Notes: generated from the letters alone by a model not told the origin. Positions 21,033-34,200 are shown, numbered from the stretch's first letter. The stretch is DNA of 64,000 nt from Polytrichum commune (GCA_950295325.1 OX485806.1:19964001-20028000), one strand, 5' to 3'. Numbers and translations: made by a program.

Positions 21033-24000
21033 CTACAGGCTTGGGGCACGCTCGGCGGTTCCCTGCAACACTGTGAGCAAGTTGTTGCCGAATGGGTCGC
21101 TCAAGTAAGCAGACAGGTTCTCTACAGGTCCCTCTCCAGTCACATAGGCCTGGATGAAGAATCCAAGCATGGAGAACATGGCAAGTCTTCCATTCTTGAT
21201 CTCCTTCACCTTCAACAATGCAAACTGGTCGTGGTCCTTGGCCAAACCCAGAGGGTCAAAAGCACCACCTAGGTGCAGTCTGTCCAAGTCCTGCAGGCCC
21301 AGAAAACAGATCATCCACACTCAGGTTTGGCAACTACTACAGAGCTCTTCACATTCTTCAGGCATTATAGCCTTGCCGTGCACACAGTTTTATTTATGTT
21401 TTGCACTCAGAGAATTGATTTAAATGGTATGACAATGAATGGTGTAGAAACATACCGATCCCAAGGGGGACTTGTTGGTTGACATGTAGTACTCAGCTCC
21501 TCCAACCAAAACAACCTCGGCGATCACAGCAGCTGCCAGGTTCACTGGGATAGTGGCTCCAAAGTACTGCAGACACAGGGGGATCACACCCTCTTACATT
21601 TTGTAACCACGTGCGATAATGGGGTATTTAATGGGGGGGTATTTATGCACCTCTCGGTATTTTTTTCCTCCCTATTTGTAGATATAAAGTTGTTTTGACA
21701 TATTTTTAAGCACCCTATGTTTATTTGTAATTTTTGGAGAGACTAATTTTTAGCATCATTTTTTTAATAAATTGTACAGATACCAAATAATGAACAGAAT
21801 ACTATAGCATTGCAAAATCGACTATGTGAGCAACAAACATTCCATACCATCCATCTTGTCATTTGATCGGTTAGTTATACCAATGCTAAAGCATTCAAAG
21901 TGCCATTCAAAACACAATCAATAATACTTGGAGTTTAGTTAAAAAATTACCAATGAACATGGAGATGACAAAATGTACAAGCTAACATAGACAAGTTGTA
22001 AGCACGGATAGAACAAAACAAGAAATATAATCGATTGTCATAAGACATGAAAATTTTGCATAATTATCTACTCCAAAACAAAAGATTGCATTCAATTGAA
22101 AAAACTAAATACAAAAATTGAAAACATTTACTTTAATTGTGTTCACAAACACATTCAACCTTGTACCAAACATTTACAATATAAAGGGTTAGGATATAAC
22201 TATGCACCCTCCAATACATGTCAAGGTACATATCAATATCCTCTTCAATGTCATAAAAAGATAAAAATTTTGGAGAGATTTAACACCATAGATGACAAAG
22301 AACTAAAACTAATTGTTGGTATGAGGCGGACATACCTCACGAGAGCGGAGCAAGCCGAATTTTTGGCGCTTGTGAAACACAATGTGTGAATGTTGTGACT
22401 GCTATGGAGCAACGAAGAAAGCTCCAAAAAATGTGTCTTACCTACCGCCTTTGTCCCACGCTTCACCAATGCAAGACCTCCTACCCAAACGCTTCACCAC
22501 CTTCACACCACTATGTTTGTCCAAACCCTAAGCAAACCCAAGGGCCGTTGAGAAGTCACAACATTCCTTCCCCCAAAAAAATCTACAACGTTTCCCTCCA
22601 AACTAATGTGTTTCATTCAAATTTGGACAAATTACACAATTCTTCATCCAAGTAGTCAAACCCATAATTATTCTATTACTTCTACTACATACATTTGGGG
22701 GGATCCAATATCTATAATCCTATTTTTTTCTACTCATTACTAAAATGGAGGAATTATTCACCGCCTTATTTTACATATAAACATGTAGGGGACATATTTC
22801 CAAAGCTATGGTAGATCTAATGAATGTATAAATTATACCCTCAACGAATTAAATTGACCTTATTTTTTATCTCACGTGGTTTCTAAAATTCCGATAGTCA
22901 CCTCCCCGTGACTGCAGACTATCTCCTTCCAGCAGAAGTGCTCCAGTCTGAGACAGACAGACAAAAAGACCAAGGATCATCAATTTTAGTCATTGAAGAC
23001 ATTCAACCAGACCCAAAGCACCCCTTTGAAAAATGTGCAACAACACAGAGCACAAGAGAGTCTCTTTCATGTCCACCAGGGTACACTACAGTAGGTAGGC
23101 AGTCCTTAACAAACAATGCCCTTGAATGATTTCCAACATGTAGGTACATATTCAACTCTAGAATGTGCGTACACAGCACTTTAAAAATTCAAAAGCTATT
23201 CATCTCGACTCCAGAGCCAACAAGTTCAACTCCCATGTCCTTATTTAAATCTAATATGCCGTCCAACATATATGACCAATCTTCAACAGCAGATACTCTC
23301 ATTTTACGTCATGTGCAGAAGTCCACAGCACGGAGGTCACAAAAATCTCTCTTCCTATCCACAAAGGTGCAACCCACAATTCCCAAATGTATGCAAATCC
23401 AAAGTAACGGTGGAAATCATGTGCTACAACATTATTCCTGGAAGCAGGAGTTTATTACATACCTTCCACCAAACGGCTTCTGGGCCGCAGACGGCGCCGA
23501 ACTTGTTGAATGCCTCAGGAAGCACGAATCCAACGGCACCGAGCATAGCCCACCGAGCATGGATAAACTCATAGGCTTGGTACCTGTCGAAGTCTTGTGG
23601 CTTCTTGCTCAAACCAAAGGGGTCGAAGCCGTAACTGCAGACCAGAATATATAAACCACATGACCCATGAATACCCAATGCACACTGTGAACCAATTGAA
23701 CACTCCAAAAAGAAAGGGAGCCTTAAGATACAGCACCCCGGATGTCTTAATTTATGTGAAAACAGATAGAAAATCAACACCTAATGCACATCATGAACCA
23801 ATAGAACTCTTAAAAAAGAAAGAAGGCCTTAAGATACACCACACCGATGTTGAACGGATGTCAAAACAGAAAGAAAAGAAAATTGCACTTACTCTCCGGG
23901 AACTTCTCCGTTCAGGTAAGATGGGATCTCAGACTTGTCAAGAAGACCTTCGGGAAGATAGATTCTCCTGTCAGGTCCTGCAATCCCAAAAACCACTAGA

Positions 24001-24768
24001 TCATATCCCCAATCGCATGACCCAAGTTTGGAGGAACAAATTACCACAACAGCCATACATGCAAATGTGGATAATGATTGAGAATGCCCAAAAACCGCCA
24101 AATCACATCCCCATTCGCATGAGCCCATGTTTTAAGCAAACACATTAACACAACACTCATACATACAAATGTGGCTAATATTCGACAATGCCAAAAATCG
24201 CCCAATCACATCCCCAATCGTCATGACCCCAAGTTTGGGCGAACAAACTAACACAACAACAAAACATACAACCATTGATAATGTTTAAGAGTGCCAGAAT
24301 AACCGCCAAATCGTATCCCCAATCCCCATGAGCCCAGTTTGAGCGAATAAACTAACACAACAGCAAGACATGCAAATGAGGGTAAATGTTTGAGAATGCC
24401 ATCTAGCCCACAACAGCCCAATTCTCCAACATCGAACGAATTAGGCAACATAATTATAATTGAGAAATTTGAGAAGGAGAAATGGAGGGAGTCTATCAAT
24501 GCAGGTAGATAGATAGATACGTACCGTACCACTTGGCGAGCTCCTCGTTGTCGGGCTTGCTGACCTTGGAGGCGGCCCTGGAGGCGGACTTCTGGACGGT
24601 CTTGGCGGCCTTCTTGACGGGGCCGGCAGCGGCGGCGGCCTTCTTCTTGCCGAAGTTGAAGATGGAGACTACCTTGAGGGAGGCCGCAGGGCGGGCGGCA
24701 TTGCTCACGGAGGGGGCCGCGGCAGTGCTCAGGCTCTGGCCCAGAAACTCTGCCCTCATGGTTGCCAT
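21033..24768 (-). CDS. Lhcb5: Chlorophyll a/b-binding protein CP26 (photosystem II minor antenna)
   Basis: Six exons (24525-24768, 23893-23977, 23463-23634, 22912-22947, 21456-21566, 21033-21290) total 906 nt and encode 301 aa in frame. Residues 1 to about 60 form a Ser/Ala/Lys-rich chloroplast transit peptide. The mature protein starts near [16 protein letters not shown], a CP26 signature. Helix B is at about 126-145 ([12 protein letters not shown], with E132 and R137), helix C at about 187-206 ([14 protein letters not shown]) and helix A at about 240-262 ([17 protein letters not shown]). The C-terminus [16 protein letters not shown] is also typical of Lhcb5. The protein binds chlorophyll and xanthophyll and links trimeric LHCII to the photosystem II core in the thylakoid membrane. 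All splice sites are GT-AG except after exon 4, where CTGCAG is followed by TCACGG. Intron 1 contains a 104-bp tandem repeat, and a MITE lies about 290 bp upstream of the ATG. Confidence 0.95.
23982..24400. repeat. About 104-bp tandem repeat in CP26 intron 1, four copies
   Basis: The phrase AATGCCCAAAAACCGCCAAA, with variants, begins near 23,982, 24,083, 24,187 and 24,290, followed each time by ATCCCCAATCGCATGA-type sequence. The array fills most of the intron and starts almost at the exon 2 acceptor. Confidence 0.85.
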
Positions 24769-24953
24769 CCCTCCCTCCCTCCCTCCCTCGCTCGCTAGCT
24801 CGCAAGCAACGCAAGCAACCTCATGTTCGTGCTCTCGCTCTCGCTCTTGTCCTCGTCCTCGCCGGAGCTATGGAGCTCTGTTTGTGCGCGAGCTGTGCAG
24901 TGTAGCTTCCTCCCTGGTGGGGCGTGTGGCAAGGGCGATGAGTGGGAGGTTTT

Positions 24954-24961
24954 GGATAAGG
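24954..24961 (-). promoter_or_regulatory. Possible I-box (GATAAG) upstream of CP26
   Basis: GGATAAGG lies about 186 bp upstream of the CP26 ATG. GATAAG (I-box) motifs are common in light-regulated plant promoters, but the motif is short. No clear TATA box was identified. Confidence 0.25.
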
Positions 24962-25058
24962 CTAGCATGGGATGGATTTAGAGAGAGAGAGAGAGAGGGG
25001 GGGGGGGCAAAAAATGAGTAAATAATAAATAACATGTTCGCAGCTACACTAATAATAA

Positions 25059-25552
25059 GGGCCACTTCACACACGAGCCAAGAGCCGTGACCATGAAATT
25101 GTGAGAGCCCAAAAGAAAGTGACCAAAGGCTGTCCCAACACACCTCCAAAGTCATGTAGTGTGGTCACAGACCCTCAAGAGTATTGTGAAGCCATATGTG
25201 ATCGGGCCCCCAACCAAATGCTATTTCAATGAATTTTTATTCATGTAGGTCCTCACGCATGATAAAGTAGAATAAATCAACGGTTGGAAGCATTCAGAGT
25301 GCCATGGTCTCCCGGTTTTGTGTCAGGCCTACCTCCAAGAGGTGGTTTTTGAAAATAATCCAAGTGACCATGAAACATGATCCATTTGATGCCGTGTAGG
25401 AATCCATGTGGACTTTACATCCATCTTGCATTCACATACTCCGTTGGTCCCTCAAGCGTAGTGTGAAGCGAACTTGGCTCTACCTTTTCCACCAGTGAGA
25501 GTGTGTGGCGTGTAATGGTCACGGGCTCTCAGTCTCATGTGTGAAGTGACCC
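25059..25552. mobile_element. 0.5-kb PIF/Harbinger-like MITE, copy A (CP26 upstream)
   Basis: The ends are inverted repeats: GGGCCACTTCACACACGAG on the left and the reverse complement of a close variant on the right (CTCATGTGTGAAGTGACCC). The element is flanked by TAA on both sides, a 3-bp duplication of the TWA type used by PIF/Harbinger elements. The interior is about 85-90 percent similar by eye to copies at 33,523 and 59,482. It is 494 bp long with no coding capacity. Confidence 0.85.
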
Positions 25553-26947
25553 TAATGCCCCCTTCCCACCTGACTTTACCAAATAACCAAACTAATTTCT
25601 AAAAATCAGGTAAAGCTCCCTCGGTTATAGCAGAGGCATCCAGTTATCCCAGTGCACCTACAAGAACTTGCTCGAGAGATTTTCAAGTAGGTTTTAGTTA
25701 ATTGGCTTTCACACATGTTCATTGTTTTATCTACGAAGCAATGAATGTTGGGTAGTTTTTGTCCCATCCCCAAATGCCTTACTACTCACCTATCTTACCA
25801 TCGGTTTTTGTTAATGGAGCTCCTCGTGCCCTCATAGCTAAGACTAAAAAGCAACCGATCACAAGGGCGGGAGGCGACACTTTTAAAGGTCGTATATTCT
25901 TGCCTCATGTTTAGGTACCGATGGGAGGGTCAGTGCTTGAGGCTTAAAACCCCCACTTTTAAGCCATGCCACATCATTTGCCAACTAGGTTGGGCACTAG
26001 ATAATGTGAATGGTGTGAAGGCCGGGTTGTTAGAACCAACTTCTAGGCTTAGCTCAACTCGGGTGGGAAGGGGCCATAAGTAGTCCGATTAGTGTGGGTG
26101 GAGAATTAGTGTGGAAATAATTAGCATGGACCACATTCATTTTCTATCCCAAGTAAAATTACCATGGGTCTATGATCCCGGGTCTTCTCTTAAGTTTGCA
26201 TGAGGGTTTTCAACCAACACTTTCCATGAACTAGAATAGGCACTTGACATCAAAAGCAAAAGTGGCACAAAAATAAATAATCACCCACATTGATTTCTTG
26301 GAAAGAAAAACAAGTATTATAGCCCATGCCTATCCCCCTTTGCATCTTTTGTGAAAGTGGAGGGGAAAGTGGGACGAGAACTACTATAGCATACATGCTG
26401 ACCAAATGATGAATATAACAACTATTGGAAATTTGAGCATAAACTGAAATATTGTAGTCAAATGGGGGCTTTAAATGAAGTACAAAACAAAGGATGTGCA
26501 CCAACATCAAGGTCGTCACTATACCGCTCCTCACCATTATTCACCGTTCATGGTATCTTCACGAAGCTTTTGCACCTCAATAGATATTTGAGAGTTGCAT
26601 CTCATCAAGAGCATATCATGTGATAGTTGTTAACTTTCCACCAATTTGTGATATATGTAAAACTTTTCGTCAAGTTTCTTAACGAAACATTTTTTCTTTT
26701 CTTATTATGATGAAATTCCCATTATGTTTTACTTCTAAATTTATTAAGGATGGACTATTAGTGTCTTCTTTTGGTATTTTGAACCATATGAATGTGTATT
26801 TTTTATAGTGACTCCCAAACTCCCTTTAATAGATATTTTCCAAGAAGTCCTTGGGTTGTTATCTTATAACACATTTTTTTTAAATGCTTACTAAGAAGAT
26901 CAAAATATTTGTTAGTGGTAGATAAGGCCCCTGCGACAGGAGGGGGG
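25553..26947. other. Intergenic region, no gene seen
   Basis: This AT-rich sequence lies between the MITE and the gypsy LTR. Short open frames lack recognisable domains. The phrase TTGGGTTGTTATCTTATAACACA near 26,850 has a relative near 45,712 (dispersed repeat). Confidence 0.5.
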
Positions 26948-27732
26948 TGTAACAAACCTCTCATAGGTTTATCATCAACTTTCACACTAACACTTATCAA
27001 TCAAAATGATGAGTTGAATAACTCAGTTTATTTTCTTTGTAATGTCAAATTACAAACGTAAACCAAGTAGGTCTTGGTCTAAGCTCAACCACCCGACCAA
27101 AGAAGAGAGACAAAAAAAGATCCTCTCTCCTCCCCCGAGCTTCCTCTTATGCCAAAGGCACTAATTTTACTTTCTACTTTCACATATAGTAAAAATATTC
27201 TATTCATAGCTCTATCTCTTAGTTCTACTATGAATCTTCTATCTTAGGTTCTTCTAGAACCTTCTTCCATCTTTTATCTCAATCTCATTCTTCCAATTGG
27301 AATTGTCTAATTCCAATTGGATTCATCCATCCTTCCTTTTAGCTGGGACTATTTAATTCCAACTAAATTCATCCAACCATTCTTCTGGTTGGAACTATCT
27401 AATTCGAACTAGATCTATCAATTCATTGAGAGTTGTCTAACTCCAATGAATAGCATTTATCTTTCCAATTTTGGAGTGGTTCAACTTCAATGCACCTCAT
27501 CGAAAGTTGTCTAACTCATGTGCACATGTTCTCAATATGGAATGGTTTAATTCCAATGCATTAAATGCGGAGCTGTCTAACCCCAGTGCACATGTTGTCA
27601 ATCTGGAGTTGTCTAACTCCAATCCATCCATCTTCAACTAGGAGTTGTTTAGCTCCCATCATCCTCTACTTACACACTAGCACATGTGGTTAGAATTTTT
27701 TATCATCCATCAATGTTTGTAGTTACTTTACA
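26948..27732 (-). repeat. 3' LTR of the gypsy fragment
   Basis: The boundaries TGTAA...TTACA are set by the adjacent polypurine tract on one side and the inverted end on the other. Inside, at 27,260-27,660, a 'GTCTAACTCCAATG'-like phrase recurs every 30-60 bp about ten times. Confidence 0.7.
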
Positions 27733-27843
27733 ATCTCCCCCTTCCATCAAAAGCCATTGTCCTCAATGACAAAATTAGGGTAATCCTTTTTAAAATCAAC
27801 TTTTCTTTTCCAAGAATTTTTTCTTCGGGATAATCTTTCAATT

Positions 27844-29067
27844 TCACATAAAATCTATGAATATCTTATTCCTTAGATGTTGGTTCTCTATCTTTAAAAT
27901 TTTCTCAGGTTCAGCAAGAAGTTTTCCCTCCAGAGCAGTTTTTGGAAGATTAGGCAAAATATGATTAGGATCAGACAAATATTTTCTCAACAATCCCACA
28001 TTAAGTACATTATGGATCTTCCAATCCTTAGGTAGTTTTAATTCGTAAGATATTTGTCCTATCCTCTTCAAATTTTCAAATGGACCACAAAATCTAGGTG
28101 ATAATTTCCTTGACTTACCAAACTTCAGTCCAGATCGATTTGGTGCTACCTTTAGGAACACCTTATCACCCATTTTAAATTCACAATTTTTTTTTTATTA
28201 TCAGCATAATACTTATCTCTATCATGTGCATTTTTCATAGTCAACTTCGTTGATTATCTGATTTCATTCATCTCTCTAATCTCTCTAATTAATGCTTTTA
28301 AATCTCGTATTAGGAGCAGAAAGTGTAATTGGAGTTCTACATTCCTGACTATATAGAACATAAAATGGACTTACCCCAATAATACTATGAATATGATCAT
28401 TGTAAGCAAATTTGATTATATGGAACTACTTATCCCATGAATGTTGTTTCTTGCCAACATACATCCTCAACATATCCTCAAAAGTTATGTTTGTTCGTTT
28501 TGTTTGTCCATCAGTCTCAGAATGATATGCAGTATTTAGTTTAATTTTGGTTCCACACAATCTGAATAGTATAGACCAAAATTCACTCATAAACTTACGA
28601 TCTCTATCGCTTATAATTTTACATTGAATTTCATGGTGTTTAAAAATTTCTTTCATAAATAATTCAGCTATTCCATAAGCAATTATAGTGGTAATTGTAA
28701 GAATAAAATGAGCTATCTTAGTCAATCTATCCACAACCACCATAATATTGTCGAAGTTATTTTGGATCTTAGGCAATCCCACAATAAAATCCATACTAAC
28801 TAATTCAAATTTCAAGTTAGGCATATCCAGTGGTTGTAACAACCCAGGGTTTTTCACTTGTTCTGATTTAGAGAGTTGACATTTGAGACATCTCTTAACA
28901 TATTCTTTGATATTTTTTTTCAATCTTTGCCAATAATAATGGCGCTTCACTGCCATATAAGTCTTTTGAAAACCTGGAAGGCCTGCTATTGGAATGTCGT
29001 GAAGGTTATTCATAAGTGTAAAAATCGCAGTGAAGGACAAGAGTGATGAAGGACAATCACAGTGCAT
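27844..29067 (-). pseudogene. Gypsy integrase, degenerate
   Basis: The upper frame (28,426-29,067) has the zinc-binding end (H...H, then CLKC), LVSMDFIVGLPK with the first catalytic Asp, IISDRDRKFMSEFW with the second, and HSETDGQTKRTN. In that last motif the third catalytic residue (Glu of the usual QTER) is Lys. The lower frame (27,844-28,173) is the typical C-terminal segment: GDKVFLKVAP, KLSPRFCGPF, then IHNVLNVGLLRKY. The two frames are separated by about 250 bp with stops, so the protein is broken. Confidence 0.88.
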
Positions 29068-31264
29068 GACAAGACTAAGTCATGAAGGGCAATCGCAGTC
29101 TTGAAGGACAATGTGTATAAATACTTATGGAAATAGAAGGCATTAACTAGATTATTATGAAATAAACACACTAAAAATAAACATTCATTTTAGTTTCATT
29201 TTAGAATGACAAAGTCCCTTCCTATGGTAAGTCACAATAAATATGACCTCAGTGCTAATGAGATTTTTGTAATGTTTTTGACTTCCAAGTTAATTACATG
29301 TTTTGTTGACGGTTTCACTTCAAAAGGGAAATCCTAATCAATTGTTTGTTTATTCAATGGAAGATTTTGGACCTTGAAGATGAAGTGCACTCAATATGGG
29401 TTATATGGAGAAGCGGCCTTCAATCTTAGTGGAGGACAATAGGCATGACGGACAAAATTGAGTCCTACAGGACAATCGTAGTGAAGGAGAACACCATGGT
29501 ATTGAAGAATTTTTGCTAAAAGGCAATTGTTATTTTGTTAAAGTGGCGGACATCAAGGAAGAGATGCATTTGGGAAGAGATGTCGGGCAACGTTGCCCGA
29601 ACCGTGTGGATAGGGATGCAAAAGGTTTTAGGGGGCAGAGACGGTGGTGGGCCCCACTAGCGTTTGTCACGCCGGACATAGCTTGTTGGGGTCCCTTTAA
29701 CGTCTACCTAGTGACCTCCATATCCAATTGAAAGCTAATTACTTAAATGTGTTTGATGTTATTATTGCAAGATATTAGGAACTGAAATCCTCAGCAAGAT
29801 ACCTACACTAATTTAAGAAACCTACACTAATTATATATTTAGTGTCACCAATTCTATTTGTCTTGCTCAATACTAATTGTAAACCGCCCGTGCAGTGTCA
29901 TTCCTTGTAAAAAAATGTAAGACATTATAGATTTCTAATGTTGCAAAAATTGTCCCTTACTAAATGATTTTTCATCCAAAATTCAACCATTCATGATAAT
30001 ATTCCATTATAGAATTGTTAAGATGCAGATATACCAAACTTTGCTTCAATCATTGGCATGGATTTCCTTCAAATTTCAATCATCCATGACAACACTTGTG
30101 AACTTATTCATCAGAAGTGTCATTAGAAATGTTACCATACAGACATTAAATACCATATGACAATAAATACAGTATTTAGTGTAGTTCTTCCAAATTTGGG
30201 TCAGCCCTTGCCCCAATACAATATAGGTATAGATACATGTTTGCACACCAATTTATGCCGAGGTAGAATTCACACCATAACAACTAAGGTAAATGGGCCA
30301 TAAATGGTAACTTTTCTTAATCGGACACCTACATTTGGTTGGTGTATGGTCAGGTGAGGATCAAAGAGCAAACACCATAAAGCACGTGCTTTTAATATAG
30401 AAGATGGAGTACAAGGAAAACGAACTGAATAACATCCGCATACCATGTTGATGGTTTGCAGAACCAAGAGGTTACACAATGCTCTAAAAACTTCGGTTGC
30501 TGAGCAGAGGTCAGGATAGATGAACTGATCTTATGGCCAGTGAAATTTCCGAAGTCTTAATTATGAATTCTATGTGTGTTTGGATACCCAGTATGTAATT
30601 GTTGAGTGAATGTGCCAAATTACAATTTTTTTGCTGGCTAACATGTACTAGACTGAGAATCCACAGGTGTATATGATCACTTGCATTGAGTTTCTTTCAT
30701 TTCTAGAACCAAGTGCTTCAACCCACTACACAATTTATTTCAGTCAGTGCGGAAAAGTGTCTGGAAACACACAATGCCATAACTCCTTACAACTCTTTAC
30801 AGACTATTAACATATGGTTTGCTGCTGCACTCTCCACTCAGGTACAGGTGTAACAGGTGAGAGTTGAAAGGAGTCTTGAGATATGAAATTATAATCAAGG
30901 AACTTGACAGCAAATCATAACTTCAAAACTTAAGTGGCTTGTGTCTTAAAGTGAGATTAGAAAGACTGCCAATTGTGGGTGGAAACCGCCTCTTCTATCT
31001 TTTCAAGACCTTGCTAAATATATCTTGTTCACCTGTTTCAGGTCCAGCAACTTTTGTAAGCCAGGTTTATAAAATATGTCATTAGAAGAATCACTCAACA
31101 TCGGCACTCACCATATCTCTTTTTTTACCTTGCCACTCATTCTTGTACTCAGATTAGATGGAAGGTTCAAAAACAGATCAACCCACAAAGTTACAATGTC
31201 CTGCAGAAATTCTTCAGAAGTTCCTGTATGTACATCATCAACAATGAGATTCAAATCCAGGTTT
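29068..31264. other. Intergenic region, no gene seen
   Basis: Repeated GAAGGACAATCGCAGT-like phrases occur at 29,030-29,110 and 29,430-29,490. CTACACTAATT and TTTAGTGT motifs near 29,800-29,870 recall the MITE ends found at 40.5 kb. No supported gene is present. The right edge contains the 3' untranslated region of the dehydrogenase gene. Confidence 0.5.
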
Positions 31265-34200
31265 TTACTTGCTGGTTGGCAGGGTCAGGTTGTTAAGCCG
31301 CTCCAAGGCAAGAACCAAGGCTTGGGTTCCTAGATTACCTTCATCATGTGCCTTCAGGGACACATAAAACTGCTGTGCCTACAGACCCACCCAAAAAAAA
31401 ATGAGATCATCAGGAGAGACTCCTGAAAATAATGAGTTATGCAAGTCATTTGCAGACGTAGCCGTGAAAGACAACCAGTTGGGTAAAGGGAAAACTGACA
31501 AGTGCAAGCCCGGGTAAAGCGAGCCCCATCCGCTGACATTCTTGCAAAGAAATCCCCAGATCTTTCACAAAGTGGTTCACAAGAAATCCTGGATGTCAAA
31601 CACCACTCAAATTAGCATTCCGTAGAAGGCTCTCTATTCCAACAAGTAGGAAATTTCTCCTCAAAGTCTGCCACGTGTCATTTTTAATTAGTTGACACCG
31701 TCTGAATCCACGTGGACACAACATTCTGACACTGAAGAGAAACTAAAAGCTACCTGGAGCAAGATCGCGTTTCTGAATGCGGGCGGCGTACAGCTCCAAA
31801 GACTTTGATCCAGCTGCACCCCCTGCTATGGCTTGCAAGTAACTGGAACAAAAAGCCAAAAAAGAGAGTCGGTCAGGCATTTTAAGAGAAAATTTACAGA
31901 TTGCTCACTTGGTTTTCAAATAAGAAACCTGGACTAGTTCTAAGTGGATGCAAGTTCCTTACGTGGTCATGTCAAGGCCAGCTTTATGTGCATACAACAT
32001 CCCCTGCATCAAAATCAGCAGCGACCATTAGAAGTGGCCATTTGCTTGAAGTTTTGCTGCTATGCTTATGGTCCTTCAAAACCCTCCTGTCCTCAGATTC
32101 TCAGATCAAACTGGGACAAACTGAAGAAAAATTTCTTCACCTATCTACATACAGGAAGAGACAAAAAACTTCATCCGACTGTAAATGTCTCTCAATCCAC
32201 CTCAACTCATTATCATCAAAGTTATTTAGAATCAGGGATTCAACTTGTGAGTGACCCTCATTTGTACTTTCCTCCCTTGTACTGGCAGCAGAAAATATGG
32301 ATAATACACGTTCTGATATTATGAAATACAGGAGTTGGAATGGAGCCAACATGAGTTTTAGCTGAGTTAAAGGAAAAAGTTGGACAGGGGAACAAGCAAG
32401 AGTATAAGCAGTAACACACACACACACACACACACAAGATTATTTAATAAAAGGATGATATAAGACGCCCTGCAGGTTTATATTAGAGCAATATGTCATT
32501 AAAAAGTTCATGGTTTCCATACAGACTTTGGACCGGAAGGTAAAGTGTCGTTCACCTCTATTAACCCAATCATCGTTGACGCAATGGTAATCTGCCAGGC
32601 GTGTACCCAACACAATTCCAGGTTAGTAAGTACTACAGCCACAAAACATAAATTGGCACTTAAACCAAACACAGCAGTCAGACAATCCTTAGCTGCCACT
32701 TGAGATTAATGAATTGCTAACTCAAATAGATTTGTCCCCCTTGCAATAAAAACTGAAACTGAGTACCTGGTTTGCAAGTTTACAGCTCTGGCCACAGCCT
32801 GCAGGGCCCATGAATGTCACAGAGCCCATGCACTTGAAGAGCGGTGCCAACCCAGTTACCTGTACCACAGCCAGGGGGTCATCAGTACTGCAGCCAAGCC
32901 TGCGAACCCTAAACTCTAAACCTTGAACCCTGAACCAGCTGGATGCAAGCAAGAGCAAACGAATGAATAATGATGATCATTTCTCTTTCAGACATTTTTG
33001 TAGTGATACAACCAGGTTAACCTCAAATGCCCAAGAGGCCCATTCTAGGCTTTAGTGATACTTTTTTTATACGATTCACATACATTATCATATTTTTGGC
33101 CGAACAGATGTAATGTGACCCCTACTCAAATTGTCAAATTCACTTTCTAGAATAGTGAAAATTGTCAAAATGACCAATCTCAAGTGTAAAATACATGTTG
33201 TATAAATTCATGTATTTTTTAAAGTCTGAAAAAACTTGACCAATCATAAATCCATGAGATTCTATCCGATCACCACATTGATTTCCATTTTTGTGGCTTG
33301 AGATTATCTAAATTTAGGTTGATGGTGTAATTCAAAATTGGAATATTGAACAAAGAACCAATTGGGGCAAGCCATTTTCGATAATCTACTTCGCAAGGAT
33401 GGAAAAGTTTGATTTTTTTGGTCAAATGAAGTGTTCAATGTGATATGCAAAAGAACTTAATTTTCCCAAAAATATTGAAGGAACAAGGCACAACAAATCA
33501 CATTCCAGTAGTAGGACATTGAGGGCCACTTTACACACGACACTGAGGGCCCGTGACCATTGCACTTCAAGCACTCTCATTGGTGGAAAAGGTGGAGTTG
33601 GTCCAAGTTTGCTTCACACTATGCTTGAGGACCAACAGAGTAAGTGACTATAAGTTGGATGTAAAGTCTACATGGATTCTCACGTGGCATCAAATGGATC
33701 ATGTTTCGTGGTCACTTGGACTATTTCCAAAAACCACCTCTTGGAGGTAAGCCTATCACAAAACCGGGAGATCATAGCACTCCGAAATCTCACAACCGTT
33801 GATTTATTCTATTTTATCATGTGTGAGGATCCCGCATGAATATAATTTCATTGGAATAGCATTTCATTGAGGCCCGGGTCACATATGACTTCACACTCAA
33901 CTTGAGGGCCCGTGACCACACTACATGATTTTGGAAGTGTCTTGGGACGGGCTTTGGACACTTCTTTTGGACTCTCACAATTTCATGGTCACGGCTCTTG
34001 GCTCATGCGTGACGTGGCCCTGAGTTTCTCCTCTTCTTAATGACACTTACAGTATGTTCTTCACCGCCGGCCATGATTGAAAGTGTCCCGGATTTGGCTC
34101 CTTTGTCTCCTCCAGACACAGGTGCGTCAACTGCACCACACCCCCTTCCTTGACCACACTCTCCCTAAGTTGCGCTATCATCCTCTCACAATCTCTGGCA

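Larger units (their letters stand above)
26948..29067 (-). mobile_element. Ty3/gypsy retrotransposon fragment (integrase plus 3' LTR)
   Basis: On the minus strand an integrase-coding region (29,067 to 27,844) is followed by a purine-rich tract (GGAAGGGGGAGAT at 27,733-27,745) and then a 785-bp LTR that starts TGTAAAG and ends TTACA. This is the order expected at the 3' end of a gypsy element. Gag, protease, reverse transcriptase and the 5' LTR are not found upstream of 29,067, so the element is 5'-truncated. Confidence 0.85.

Noticed and set aside
23163..23654. 163-codon plus-strand open frame
   Set aside because: It is antisense to CP26 exon 3 and its introns; the minus strand encodes the clear antenna protein.
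24868..25155. Open frame sharing the peptide [10 protein letters not shown] with one at 59,312-59,590
   Set aside because: Both lie in the left end of the same MITE family; the shared peptide is a by-product of the repeat.
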